Part shown: one piece after another, positions 51,891-63,838 of the stretch
Position numbering within the stretch: position 1 is the stretch's first letter
Layout of the letters: each line of letters starts with the position of its first letter
Source of the DNA: Nissolia schottii
Taxonomy: Eukaryota > Streptophyta > Magnoliopsida > Fabales > Fabaceae
Direction of reading: 5' to 3'
Assembly (NCBI GenBank): GCA_003254905.1
Contig: QANU01045372.1
Location: 132,279-196,278, forward strand
DNA length: 64,000 bases
The notes under the pieces: generated by a model
Told to the model about the DNA's origin: nothing
What the model saw: only the letters and a program-made list of their open reading frames with translations
The model's database searches: none
Translations under genes and position numbers: made by a program

Positions 51891-51940
<50 letters not shown>

Positions 51941-52099
51941 CATAAACAACATAATATATGGATATAGAAAAATTAAACTTACAATAGCACTACTAATGGT
52001 GGAATCCTCAGTCCATCCCAGTGCATTTGTATTATCATCATCATCAAAAGGCCTTTCTTGAACTTGAAGCAATTCTCTCAATGCAACTTTGCCTTCCAT
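50168..52099 (-). CDS. WRKY transcription factor, group IIb-like (interrupted by an assembly gap)
   Basis: Minus-strand exons: 52099-51983 (ATG, 39 codons), 51114-50935, 50830-50717 and 50611-50168 (stop), 284 visible residues. The WRKY domain reads [11 protein letters not shown] followed by the zinc motif C-X5-C-X23-H-N-H (CSMGTAC to HNH). It is split by an intron exactly at KQ|VQR, the position typical of groups IIa and IIb. Upstream is the conserved RARVSIRAR segment, and downstream [16 protein letters not shown] and a C-terminal [20 protein letters not shown] motif, all common in group IIb (WRKY6/9/72-like). The protein should be a nuclear factor binding W-boxes (TTGACY). Group IIb proteins usually exceed 450 residues and have a leucine zipper, which is missing here. 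The 614-N gap in the first visible intron may hide that exon. Confidence 0.88.
51239..51938. other. Assembly gap (51275-51888, 614 N) flanked by (AT)n tracts
   Basis: AT dinucleotide runs stand on both sides of the N run (about 51239-51274 and 51893-51938), so the assembler failed in a microsatellite. The gap lies in the WRKY gene between its first and second visible exons. Open frames that cross the N run are artefacts. Confidence 0.97.
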
Positions 52100-54211
52100 T
52101 TCTCTATATATAATTTAATCTAATCTAATATTCTAATCTAATCTTTTAGCCAGATAGATACTGGTTTCAGATTACAGGGGGATCCAACTTTTGAAGCAGA
52201 ACCATATATAAATATATATATATATATAGCGAGATAGAGAGAGAGACATGTAAAGGATATGCAGACTAAAGAAGTGAAAATATGCAGAATCATATATAGA
52301 GTCTTTCTTAAGTCTACCGTCTCCTTGTCTTGTTTTCCATATTAAGTAAAATTCTGCTGCTAGTTTGCAAATATGAATTTCCACATAAAATAATAAGAAT
52401 ATAGGACCTTGTTATTATTACGTGGTCCTGGTCGAGAAAAATTAAGGATAGAGACGACTAGAGAGAGAGAAGCTAGCTAGGTAGCCAGAAAATAAAAGTA
52501 AAATCAGTTTTTGATGAGATTTTTTTTTTTGGGCTATATATACTGATGTAAGGTATACACTCTCTAAAATGAGGTTGGACAGAATCATTTTTTACCATGC
52601 TATGTATTTATATAAAGGTCTTAAGACTTGGTTAAGATGTGGGGGAATGCAGCTATGCAGGTTAACTGGTTATTAAGCAAGTGTGCAATACTTAAGAGAA
52701 AGTGGGGTCACCAACAGGCCATGTCAAGATATTTCTTCCAAACTATTTTTCTTGTGTTATGTGTAATATTTTTTTAAGGTGTTATACTGATTCACATTTC
52801 ATTTATAATTTGATGAGATCTCATTAGGAGTGAGTCATATTTGGAGTTCATTAATTCAATGATAAATATAGCTTGAGTTAGTATATTATCTCACATAAAA
52901 TTAATACAATTAATATTGTCATGTTTTAAATGTGAATATTCAAGTTTTACATCGACAAAATTTAAACTAAGTGAAAGGTATTATTTATAAAAAATTGTAC
53001 ATTCATTATTTTAAAGTTTTGGGTTAAGATGTGATGTTTCTTATTTTTATATTGCACCTAGATCGATTGTATCATAAGAAAATTTCAAACATTTTCACGT
53101 GATTGTATGATGAATAGGTGCGTTCTTTAATTTATAATTGGAAAAGGAGGGCTTTCCCCAAGACCTTATCTGCGGTAGTAGGTTGAGGCATATATTACAT
53201 GTCTTAAGATTTGATTCCAACAATTAATGCATATTTAGTAATGTAAGTCAACCGTAGAAGCAAAAAATTCACAAGGGGATTCTAGATGGCTTGGTTTCCC
53301 TACATCCAGGGAAAGGATATATCATATGGAACGCATATTATGCTGAATGCAGCATGACACAAGCTCAACTGCACATGACATGACAGCCTTTAGATCCAAT
53401 GAGTGTCTCTAACTAGTTTCACTTTTAGTTATACCCTTCTCACATTAAATCATCAATGCATCTTAAAATATAAAAGTATCTTAAAAATATTTAAGAGCTT
53501 CTTTTAGATAAAGAATTTTGTTACGGAGTAAATGGGAAAACCCAAATTTGAGTTATTGATTCAAATCATCCAGACTAAATTTAAAGATCTAAGTCATTGA
53601 TCTTAGCCCAAGAATGAGATCCATACCTTGGGTTACAAGGAAGACTAATAACGACATCTTGCACATATGATAACTAACAAAGATATCACACAGTAAAAAT
53701 CAATCATGAGTATGAGCGGTGAAACCGTTTCGACTTAAGTGCTTGACGAGGATCAGAAACGTTATGACAAGTAACCAACAGTTGAATCGCAGGATAATAT
53801 AAAAGATTCACACAACTCAAGATAAAGTGGCTACTAATCATTATTCGCCAACCTTATATACATATTGACTTGAGCGTCGAAATAACCTTACAGGTATCAG
53901 ACATGTCATACTCACAATCCAAGACTTGTCTAAAGGACAACATATTAATTCTACAATCTCGGAGAACGAAATAGTTCCACGAGATTTTGCAGAACAGATT
54001 TGGAAGAAACCATGTTAACATAAAAGGCATATGTTGATCAACCTAACATTGCAATTTGCACATAGTCAAATAAAAACCTTAAAAAATTTGTTACTTATAC
54101 ATTTCAATTTGGCATCTCCATAAAGTGGTTATACATTTGTGATCCACGTTTACCAGATTAGATGATATCATAAGGTAGTATCTTACTCTTAACCATTCCA
54201 TCACCAACATA

Positions 54212-54216
<5 letters not shown>

Positions 54217-54257
<41 letters not shown>
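54217..54257. repeat. (TA)n microsatellite
   Basis: Uninterrupted TA run of about 40 bp in intergenic DNA. Confidence 0.95.
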
Positions 54258-54261
<4 letters not shown>

Positions 54262-55974
54262 TAGATAATTGATACACCTACACCTGCTTGCATCTAAGGG
54301 TTTGACACTAAACTTCATCTGCTTGTCGTTTAGATTATATATGAACAGATAAATATATCTCAAAATATTTTATGCAGTTAATGTTTGTGTAGAGAATTTA
54401 TAGTATTTCATCGTCTTCGTTCATTCAGCCAAAGACGCGGCACGCCACTGTTCATTAATTAATAAGGTCTTATTGTCAGCAAATTTCCAATTGGTCATAG
54501 GACTCGATTTATGACAATAAATGTCATATATGTAGGGATAGGTAAAGAAAGATAAATTTTTATATAATTTTAAAACGTCATGTTAAATATGTTTTAAACT
54601 ATATAATAAATAACATTTTAATATTAATTTTAAGAGAACATGTCACTTATAATTAAAATGTCATTAATTATATAATTTAAAATATATACTTAAAAAAACA
54701 CAAGAATTTCTCATAAATAAACGTGAGCTTGATTTGATGTTGATAACTGATAAGCATAAGTTAAGGGAAACTTTTGGCCTCCTCTAACAAAACCTCTGTT
54801 TTTTTCCTTTTGTCTTAACAATTGATAACACAATTTTTTTTACTAGAGGTAGTGCACAAATAATTAAAGTCGTGTCAAAAATAACTACTCCAAAAGTTTA
54901 ACCCTTATCATTGTTTTGTTTGTTTGTTTATTTATATTATTAACTTTCTCGCTAAGGGCTTTGACACAGAGTCAAAAAATGGAACACACATATGTACAAA
55001 CCTCACAATGTCGTGATCAATGTGCAAGTTTTATCAACTCCCAATTTGTTTCTTTGTATATTTTATTGTGTAGGAAGCAACATCGAAACTTCCTAGGAAA
55101 ATACTGTACTAACTTGCAAATATCAGCTTCGTACGTATGCAGTTGATAAATTGTATAGTCCAGTTCAAACATGGATTATACAAGGAAAAATCTAATAGAT
55201 TAATTCCAAATTAGTCTTCAATTATGTGATTGAAGAACGTTGATTAAATTAACAAATAAATTATTCTCATTCAACCAACTGATTGAGAGAGACCCTGTAG
55301 CAGGATTAAGAGGATGCTTGAGTATAGAGATTAATTTCACATTCAAATTAAGGGTGATAGGAACTAGTAAGTACCCCGTGACCTTATAAAGAAATTTGTT
55401 GAAAATATATGTGATTGATCAATGATCATGATGGTGATGATGTCCTACAAGAAGACTTGGAAAGCCATTCTCTGCGCGTCTACCCCGTATTGGAAGAAAT
55501 TTCTTTGACTGCCACCCAGCTTCATATTTTGAATTTGTTGATCACTTAACTAGCTGTAACTCAAATGATACGAAGAATAAACGTTATTTATATTCCCTTT
55601 TGTCCATTTTATCGGTTAATTTCACACGTTTTAGATGTATTTAAAAATTAATGTATTAAGATACAATGATATTAAAAAAAATTATGTTCAAATACATTAA
55701 TCTTTAAATATACTAAAAGAGTGAAAGTAACGAATAAAATGAACTTAAAAAAATATATATCTAAACAAATACAAATAGTTAAGAGTTGCAAACATAGCCT
55801 AATAAAATAATTGAATGCCATTTGGATTTTAACATGTATCCTCTATTATTGCTTACGAGTAATAACTATGAGATAAAGAAAATTTTGTTAGTAATAGTTT
55901 GTTCTCCCTATCTTCACGGCACTGTTATGTTTTGGAGAGAATAAAAAAAGATTGTGTCGTTTTAGAAAGGAAAG

Positions 55975-56146
55975 AGGCTTGGTATCGCTTAAACAAGATC
56001 TCGAGTTCGAGACCTTATGCATGCAGTTATCTCCACTGGGAGACTCACCCACCATAGTCAGATGCACGACCCAGGTTGATCCGAATTAATCAAAGATAAG
56101 CCTTAGATACTAGGCAGACAACTTTAAAAAAAAAAAAGAAAAAGAA
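55975..56146 (+). mobile_element. tRNA-derived SINE with A-rich tail
   Basis: The head GAGGCTTGGTATCGCTTAAAC resembles an A-box region and GAGTTCGAGACC is a good B box. The body continues with GGGAGACTCACCCACCATAG and GACCCAGGTTGATCCGAATT, typical of legume SINE tails, and ends in a long A-rich run. Near-identical direct repeats AGAAAGGAAAG (55964-55974) and AGAAAGGGAAG (just after the tail) are the likely target duplication. Confidence 0.7.
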
Positions 56147-56979
56147 AGAAAGGGAAGTGCTGCTGACTAATGGGTGTGAGTGAGCCCCTACAAAGCTATA
56201 AAATAAAGAGCACAAAATCATGGTCCCAACTTTCTTCTACTTGCTCGGACCGGACTAAGGTTAGACAACTGTAAACTTAGATCAAATTTTTTATTTCATT
56301 CGATATTTCTCAAATAAAAAATGACACATGTAGATTTTTTTACTTTGAAATTAGTCATTTTTAAAAATAATGAATATGCGTCATTGCTTGATTTAAGATA
56401 TAAAAAAATAATAATAAATAAATAAATTTGATACAAGTCCTGTCTTTTGCTTGTAGCATGCGGCATTGTTTTGCCCTTTCTAAATGAAAAGAGAGTTTAC
56501 TTGTGAAAAAGACATGAAATAGAACATGGACTTGCTTTAAAGTCATAGAAATCCAATCAATCCAAAGAAGAACAAGTAAGGGGTAAAGAAAAGCGGCGGT
56601 GGCCTCCTTCATACCAAGCCAGTTTCCTACGGCCATTGATAACTTGATTGACTCGTTCTTCTTCACCACTCAAACAATGGGGTCCACCTATTGTTTTGGG
56701 GCCCTTTTTTCTCCATTCCGGTGACTTTGACAAAACATAACACCCCTATAACCTTTGATTCAACCCCGGAATCTATCCAAGGTTTTTCCTCATGCCATAG
56801 TGTTTCTGGTAGTATTGAGTTTACATAAAGTGGTAGAGTGTTAACTAAAAAATGTATTTTTCCTTTTATGAGTGAGGATCGGAATTCATACTAACATAGT
56901 TAAGTGACAAAATGAATTATTACTACTAAGGTCATAGTGTGTCTCTCCAATTACCTCTCGTTATTCATTTATTTATGTA

Positions 56980-57330
56980 TAATTTTTGTACCAAAGAGTG
57001 GATTCTCCGGTGATTGTTTGACTCCAAACCTAAGGGTTTGCTAAAGTGAGAGTGATGTATCAAAAAAGGGTTTCCCTTGCATACCTGGTAAGTGGGTCCT
57101 TTTATATATGAGGATCACCCATCAGGATCAATGGACAGGTGGCTGAGAATCCTTCCATGGTCAGGAATGTCTCTCACGAGCGTCGAAGATTTCTCTGTGT
57201 GTCCGGATTCTTCTCTTGATCTTGGTTGGCTGTTTTGGGGTGACAGATTGGGCTTCCGGCCCGTGATCCGTGGAGTTACTTGGAGGCCCATTTGGGTGCA
57301 TTGGGCTAATCCGTAACAATTTTAATTAGG
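56980..57330. mobile_element. Possible LTR fragment
   Basis: This is an island of higher GC in AT-rich DNA. TTTATATATGAGG could be a promoter, and the downstream text (CCTTGGTTGGCTG-like, GGGCTTCCGGCCC) recalls transcribed LTR regions of legume gypsy elements. No ends, target duplication or internal genes were found. The assignment rests on composition and general resemblance only. Confidence 0.25.
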
Positions 57331-58837
57331 TTCTTCTTTCGGTACCCAAGCTTTTATGAAGGTATCAATGCATCATTGTATTTGAATAGTTGTAATTTAA
57401 TCACAAATTTAAAATAATAAACAATTTAAATTAGTGAGACACTTGGCAAAATCTTACATGTTATGGTATTGATACATTTAAAGTTTATGAGATATCAGAA
57501 TAAATCCATTTTAATTAAATGAATAAAATCCAGATTTAGTATGTGTTCTAAGCTGCCAAGCCCTATAAAACCTAATAAAAATAGTAACTCATTTATCTGA
57601 CTATTACTTTCATTAAACCCTTTTATTCTTGTAGGTTAAACAAACTAAATAAATCCCATTTGACTCTTAAGTTAAACGAAGTAGATTAACTGATTTATTG
57701 TAATTCATTAAATAGTTCTAAAACTACACAAGCTGCAGCAATATTGACACATTGTTCAAAATAAATTTCACTTTATGTTATCTCAATTAAATGAATAAAC
57801 CATCTAATTAGTTCATGAGTGTGTATCATTAATCAAATGTCTCCTCATAATTTTAAATATATCATATTCATCTCTATAGTTAACCAATGTCAATTAAGTT
57901 AGTCATTTTATATATTTATTTTAATAACTAATTTAATTGATATTTGTCAATTATATAGACGAATTTGATCGATTTAAAATTATGAAGACAAATTTAAATA
58001 TTACTGTAAACTTTAGGCACTTATTTAATGCTTTATTCCCAATTAAATTATCCACTTATCAGGTGAATGAGAATTTGGCAGAACGACAATTTTTTTTCAT
58101 GCTAAAATTGAATTTGAACAATGAACGAAAAGCAAGGAAACCTGGCACAGAAAAAATTGAAGATAATGGCCAGAGAAGAATAATGGGCTGTATTCACAAC
58201 TCACAACCTCAAACTGAGAAAGGCAAATCATTGGAGGCCCTTACTTATAGACCAGACCAGTCCATCTAAGCGCAAAACCCAGGCCGAAAAGCAAATTGGC
58301 TAAAAACCCTGACAAAATAAAACAACATATAAGACCTAACAACATTTTAGACCCAGTTACGATATTAAATTGTCAGACATTAAAAGATGGCTATAGTTTT
58401 GCAGGACTCAATTTAAACTTTTGTGTCTTTATTTCTCTTTACATTACTCAAGAATATATCCTATCATGTAATATTTTCTGATTTTCATATGATTTTGTCA
58501 TATCTACATAAAATCACATGAAAATATTCATATATTTACGTAATTACTCCGTCCGGTATAAATTATTAGTTACTTTGGCAAAATATATAGGTATTAAACA
58601 AAAACAGTACAATACATTTGGCTAGCCGCATTTCATATAATAATTTTGGTATGAGGCCACATTTTTTTATTATATCTATTGGTATAAAAAAATATTTTTA
58701 TTAACAAATGTTACACTTCATAATACTTAATACTCTCACCCAAGTCTAAATTTAGCAACACATTGCTACTACATGGCCGAAACTGTTTTCTAGTTTCTGT
58801 TACTGCCATTCTGTTTTTTCTGTTTCTTTATGTTATT

Positions 58838-59096
58838 GTTAGTTACAACTGTTAATAGCTTGCATCAAAAGCAACAACTATTGAAGGCTATATAAGCCTA
58901 TTGAGGTGTGTTTGGTTAATTATCTATTGTATTCAAAATTCCAAAAACAATAAAGCAATTTTCTTTCCAAACCTCCTTCTATTTCTACTTTCTATTTCTG
59001 ATCTCAGTTTCTTTAGTTTCTTGTTTTCTGCTGTGTTGCTGCTATGCTACAACTCTTGATTCCATCCATGGCTTCCCTACCAAATCTCTTGCCATT
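58838..59096 (+). repeat. Candidate 5' LTR of the copia element
   Basis: The segment starts TGTTAGTTACAACTG and contains a promoter-like CTATATAAGCC (58889-58899) and an AATAAAGC polyadenylation-like signal near 58950. It ends just upstream of the primer-binding site. Without the 3' LTR for comparison both borders are estimates; the start could also be TGTTATTG at 58831. Confidence 0.55.
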
Positions 59097-59102
59097 TTAT
59101 GA

Positions 59103-59114
59103 TGGTATCATAGC
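59103..59114 (+). other. Primer-binding site (tRNA-iMet type)
   Basis: TGGTATCATAGC matches the plant copia primer-binding site TGGTATCAGAGC, complementary to initiator tRNA-Met, at 11 of 12 positions. It lies directly downstream of the candidate LTR. Confidence 0.75.
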
Positions 59115-59315
59115 TCCTTTTTGAAGGAGCTCTGCTACGTCAACATGATCAATTGAGTCGTCAAGATTGATCATAAACTCTAATAATTGTTCTTATCTTC
59201 ACACAAACCATCAATATCCATTTTTTCAGTCGAATTCATCAGGTTCTTTCCAACCTTTCAAGGAAACTTTGCTTTCTTGCATCAGAGAATCAAATCCATA
59301 TCAAGAACATGAACA

Positions 59316-61627
59316 ATGGATGATCATAATGAGAATTCAACTCAGTCCAATCATCAATCACAGCATGATCCGAATCATCAGAATCATGACAATATAGGAA
59401 ACTCACACCACAATGCTTCTTCAGGAAGGTTTCTACAAGGTATGAGTAAGAATCAAAACTTCCTTCCCAATCTTATGAATCCTTACTTTCTACATCCTGG
59501 AGAAAATCATGCATCCTCCTTGGTTTCTATAACCTTGACACCTCATAATTACTCTACCTAGTCAAGAGGTATGAAATTGGCTTTGAAATCCAAGAATAAT
59601 CTCAAATTCATTGATGGTTCAATCATGAAACCCTCACAAGATGATCCAATGTATGAAGCATGGGATAGGTGTAATATAGACATATTGTCATGTATTAATG
59701 CCTCACTGAGTCCTGAGATTCAAAATGGTGTATTTTGGATTTAAGAGGCCTATGTGTTGTGGGATGATCTCAAACAAAGGTACTATCAAGGTGATGAATT
59801 CAAAATTGTTGTCTTACAAGAAGAGCTTTTCTCCATCAAGCAAGGAGACATGAGTATTACTTCTTATTGCACAAGATTGAAGTCTAATTGGGAAGATATA
59901 GACAATTTTAAGTCAATTCCTGACTATCAATGCAACCATCCATGTCAATGTGGTTAACATACACCAAAATGTCGTTAATTTTAGTGCACGATCAAATAAT
60001 AATTTATAAAACTAAATTAACTCCAAAAACATAGTACGTGGGCTAACCTAGGTCGTCCCCTAAGAAAGCAATTTCCAAGCCAATTACAATGATAATAACA
60101 ATTAACATGGGGGTTTAAATTGATGAGTTTAAATAAAAAGAAAGCAAAATAGAAATAAATCAACAATGATAAAAAAGCAATATCTTGCATACGACATTTC
60201 TAGATTCAAGGATTTGTTGTCATCAATTCCTAAATTAATTATTCATAAAGGGGATATTGTCGTTAGTTGAAATCTTTAACTAACAAGCAATTCACCTAAG
60301 AGACTACTACGATCATCAATCCCCAAGCATTAATTAATGCAAGAATTAATTACTAATCTCAGCATTAGAACTGATATCAATTATGTCACAATTGCACAAC
60401 TTAATTAGATCTAATTAGTTCCCCCGAAAAGTTCCCAATTCTTAAATCAATAAATCCTATGATCATCAAGATCTATCAACCTATAATCAACCCTAACCAA
60501 TAACATGCAATCGCTATATTACTAATTAGAGGTGGAACAAATCATGAATAAACATTAAGTGCAAGAACCTCCAATGAATCCTAATTTAGAGTTACCGCAT
60601 GCAAGATATTAAGAAAACTCTACCTCGATGGATGGAGGATTCAAATTCATAAAATAAAGACAAGAAGAGAGTACAAAAATAACAGAGAATTAAAATAACA
60701 AAACCTAAATAAAATAATGGAAGAACTTCGCAAATAATTACGAGCCTGTGTTCTCAATGCGAGCGCTGCAACAATCCTTGAAGAATTAATAACTAAACAC
60801 TAATAACATAAATCTAAAGTGCATAAAATAAAAGCGAAAAGTGCAAAAAATAAAAGTGGAGCCTAAGTATTTTTTAGAGTATTGAGAGAGGATGTCTATT
60901 TATAGAGGATGAACCTAAAGTGAGTAAAAATCTCGTACTTTTAAACAGTAGTTGATAAAATCATGATAACTTTGGCTACAAATATTGGATTAAGGTGATT
61001 CAAGTCTTCAAGTAAACTAAGAGATAAATCTACAACTTTGTGGTTGAAGTCAAATTAAGATTCAACCTCCATCCTAGCATAAAATCCTTGACAAAGTCAG
61101 CATTAAAAAATCCTTAGCAAATCTTTGACCAAATCTTTTTTGAATCTGAATGTAAATTTGTATTTTATGAACCAAATCTTCTCTTTAAATCTCTTCTTCA
61201 AAATTTGTATCTTATCTAATCTCCTTCAAATCTTTATTAATTCTCTTGACAATTTTTTTTTCTGCAATAGAAAACAAAAGGGAACAAAAAATCTACAAAT
61301 TGATTTCTAAGATAAAAAATGGTGCCTTAAATTGCATTTTTCTCAATTTCTTACAAAAGAGGATAATTTGCAAAACATATTAATTAAGCATTAAAACCAC
61401 ACATTTTCAAGATGCAATGTTTGATTATGGAGTATAAAAATATGGGATAAAATCCCTCTATCATTAGTCTAGGTGTTGTTAGAGAATACAGAAAGAATGA
61501 CTGTTTGATCAGGTTTCTAAGGGGTCTCAATGAGCAATATGGCAATGTTAGATCTCAAGTGATGATGATGAAGCCCATGTCAGACCTCAACACTATCTTT
61601 TCTATGCTCACACAACTAGAAAGATAA
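59316..61627 (+). pseudogene. Broken gag of the copia element (interrupted)
   Basis: From ATG 59316 the frame encodes an Asn/His/Gln-rich head, then NPYFLHPGENHASSLVS and the capsid-like region (MKLALKSKNNLKFIDGS). In-frame stops occur at 59559 (TAG) and 59742 (TAA). After KSNWEDIDNF the gene is cut by a ~1.5 kb insertion and resumes near 61466 with CLIRFLRGLNEQYGNVRSQV and LNTIFSMLTQLER. Another stop (TAA 61625) follows. It cannot make a functional capsid protein. Confidence 0.8.
59955..61465 (-). mobile_element. Nested ~1.5 kb non-coding insertion inside gag
   Basis: The gag reading stops at about 59954 and resumes at about 61466; between them is AT-rich DNA with no protein homology. On the minus strand it begins TGATAGAGGGATTTTATCCC, has a CCTCTATAAATAGA promoter-like box (near 60892-60906 on the plus strand) and ends near GGTGTATGTTAA. 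That would suit a solo LTR or non-autonomous LTR element in minus orientation. A clean 5-bp target duplication was not found, so class and borders are uncertain. Confidence 0.45.
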
Positions 61628-61634
61628 ATGATAG

Positions 61635-62075
61635 GTGAGAATTCAACATCAAAGACTTTATTCAACATCAATGCTACCTCAGAGACAAGTTTTTTCTGAA
61701 AATATAAATCAAAGAAGTAGGTGTGGAAGAGGAAGAGGTGATGGCAGGAGTGGAAGAGGAAGAAGTTCAGATTCTGAAGGTACTGTTAGGAGAGGAAGAC
61801 CATATTGTGTTTTTTGCAAGAAATATGGTCATAATGTTGATCAATGCTGGGAGAAGCATGGTTATCCACCTCATATTAGGCATCCACCACATAGTAGATG
61901 GCATAATAGCACAGTCAATTTCTATGGAACAAAAATCCCTGCTAAAGGAACAAAGGATAATGTTTTTGATGTGAAAAACAAGGAGAAAGATCAAGAAGAA
62001 TTCTATAGTGTTCTTACAAAGGAACAGAAGAAACAAATCTTGTCTATTCTAAAGCAAACTGAGTCACAACAGTAG
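61635..62075 (+). pseudogene. Copia gag C-terminus with CCHC zinc knuckle
   Basis: An open stretch with an Arg/Gly-rich segment (CGRGRGDGRSGRGR) followed by the zinc knuckle C-X2-C-X4-H-X4-C (CVFCKKYGHNVDQC, 61806-61847). This is the RNA-binding nucleocapsid part. It ends at a TAG at 62073; the region between here and the protease also carries stops. Confidence 0.8.
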
Positions 62076-62189
62076 AGTTCCCATATGGTTAATGCTGTGA
62101 GCACTGTTCCTGTAAAATCAGTGCCTTTGAACACTAGTGTTCAGGCACCAGGTATGAATTCTGTAACTTTGAGTTGAATCTTGAGCTTC

Positions 62190-62876
62190 AAAGCTTTAGA
62201 GGCACAAGATTGGGTTTTAGACACATAGGCAACTGATCATGTTTGCCCTTTTATGTCAAAATTCAGTTCTTACAAAAGAATTTCCCCTGTGTATGTTAAG
62301 CTACTTGATGGAAGTAGTGTAGTAGCTGAATATGCAAGGACAATTATGTTCTCTAGTGATTTCTTTTTGACTAATGTGTTTTATATTCCACAATTTTCAT
62401 TTAATCTGATTTCTATATCAAAATTGACTAGAGATTTGCATTGTTCATTAGTCTTTTATCCTGAAAAACGTGTTATACAGGACAAGAGTACCTTGAAGAT
62501 GATTGGTATTGCTAATCACAATGGGGGGCTATATACAATGAAACTGAAACATCTAGAGAGATTGTCCACTGGGATTGTGCAGCCTGCAACTGTTTGTATT
62601 GCTCATGTAAAAGAATTAGGATCACAATTGTGGCACAATAGACTAGGTCACATTCCACTTGATAAAATGCACATCTTGCATAAGAATTTTCCTTTTGTCA
62701 ATTGTACAAATCTTAACTCACATTGTAAGGCTTGTCCCTATGCTAAAATGAAGAAATTACATTTTCCTCTTAGTTCTATAAAGACAGAAAAATGTTTTGA
62801 CTTGTACATGTTGACATATGGGGGTCTTTTCATGTTCCATCTATTTTTTGTCATAAATATTTCATTACCATTGTGA
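62190..62876 (+). pseudogene. Copia protease and GAG-pre-integrase region, disrupted
   Basis: The aspartic protease active-site motif is visible, but its Gly codon is a stop (TAG at 62226-62228), followed by ATDHVC. The frame then runs through NVFYIPQFSFNLISISKL and the pre-integrase motif LWHNRLGHIPLDKMHIL with a CKACPYAKM zinc part. A one-base loss near 62806 shifts the frame at the start of the integrase core, and the shifted frame ends at 62876. Confidence 0.8.
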
Positions 62877-63838
62877 ATTACAAGTCTAGGTTCACTTGGA
62901 TTTTTCTCATGAGACAAAAATCTGAGGCTAGATGTCTTTTGCAATCTTTTATAAAGATTGTTCAAGTGCAGTTTGATGCTATAGTCAAAATTGTAAGATC
63001 AAATAATGGATATGAGTTTTGCATAAATGATTTTTATTCTCAAAATGGCATTATGTATCAAACTTACTGTGTAGAAACACCTCAACAAAATGGGGTAGTT
63101 GGGAGAAAGCACCAAACCATCTTAGTTATGGCAAGATCATTAGTGTTTCAATCAAACTTGCCTCTTTGTTTTTGGATTTATGCTATCAGTCATTCTGTTT
63201 TTCTGATCAACAGAATTCCAAGCATTAAGCTTGAGAATAGGACACCTTATGAGATCTTGCATCAGAAGTTACCTACTTTGGAGCAATTGGAAGTGTTTTG
63301 TTCCCTATGTTATGCATCAACTATTTTGGAAAATAGAAAGAAGTTTGATTACAGGGCTAGGCAGTGTGTCTTTCTAAGCTTTCATAAGGGAACAAAGGGT
63401 TTTGTTTTGTTTGATTTGCATAATAAAGAAATTTTTGTTTCTAGAAATGTTATCTTTCATGAGGGAATATTTTCGTATAAGAAAAATAGTGATTTGCTTG
63501 CTAGTCAAGTTAGTGGGTTCCTTTTAATGATAGTAACAGTTCCAATACTAGTTGGAATCAGTTCCTTATGGAAACATGGCCTGCTGATCCTGCTACTCAT
63601 AATTCTCAAGGAAGCGTCCATAATGATATTGGTCCTGCCGCAGTTCTTGCACAACCAAGTTCCCACTGTGATGTTTCACATCCTGAAAAATGTATTGGTC
63701 TTCAAACTAATGAAAACAATCAGGATGTGTCAAATAACTCAGTGCTATAGCTTGAAATTCTGTCACAAGAGCAGGAACAACATGGTGAGTATGGTACAAG
63801 ACAGTCTCAAAGGATTAAGAGGCCTCCTTCATATTTGA
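62873..63838 (+). pseudogene. Copia integrase core, catalytically dead, and pre-RT linker
   Basis: The rve integrase fold is recognised by SRFTWIFLM, NGYEF, ETPQQNGVV and TPYEILHQKLPTLEQLEVF. The second catalytic Asp (normally S-D-N-G) is Asn at 63002-63004. The catalytic Glu (normally VVERKH) is Gly at 63101-63103. The frame is shifted relative to the upstream protease part. Downstream, in other frames, is the linker with RQSQRIKRPPSYLKDYH. The element cannot integrate by itself. Confidence 0.8.

Larger units (their letters stand above)
52100..58830. other. WRKY promoter and long AT-rich intergenic region
   Basis: The first few hundred bases carry TATA-rich text and GA repeats (GAGATAGAGAGAGAGA near 52229) and probably form the WRKY promoter and 5' UTR. 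Further right are TA microsatellites, a SINE (55975-56146) and a GC-richer segment (56980-57330) that may be an LTR fragment. The remaining DNA has no recognisable gene. Confidence 0.55.

Noticed and set aside
51191..52099. Long open frames on both strands across 51191-52099
   Set aside because: They exist only because N codons and TA repeats contain no stops. The real coding part is just the WRKY exon 52099-51983.
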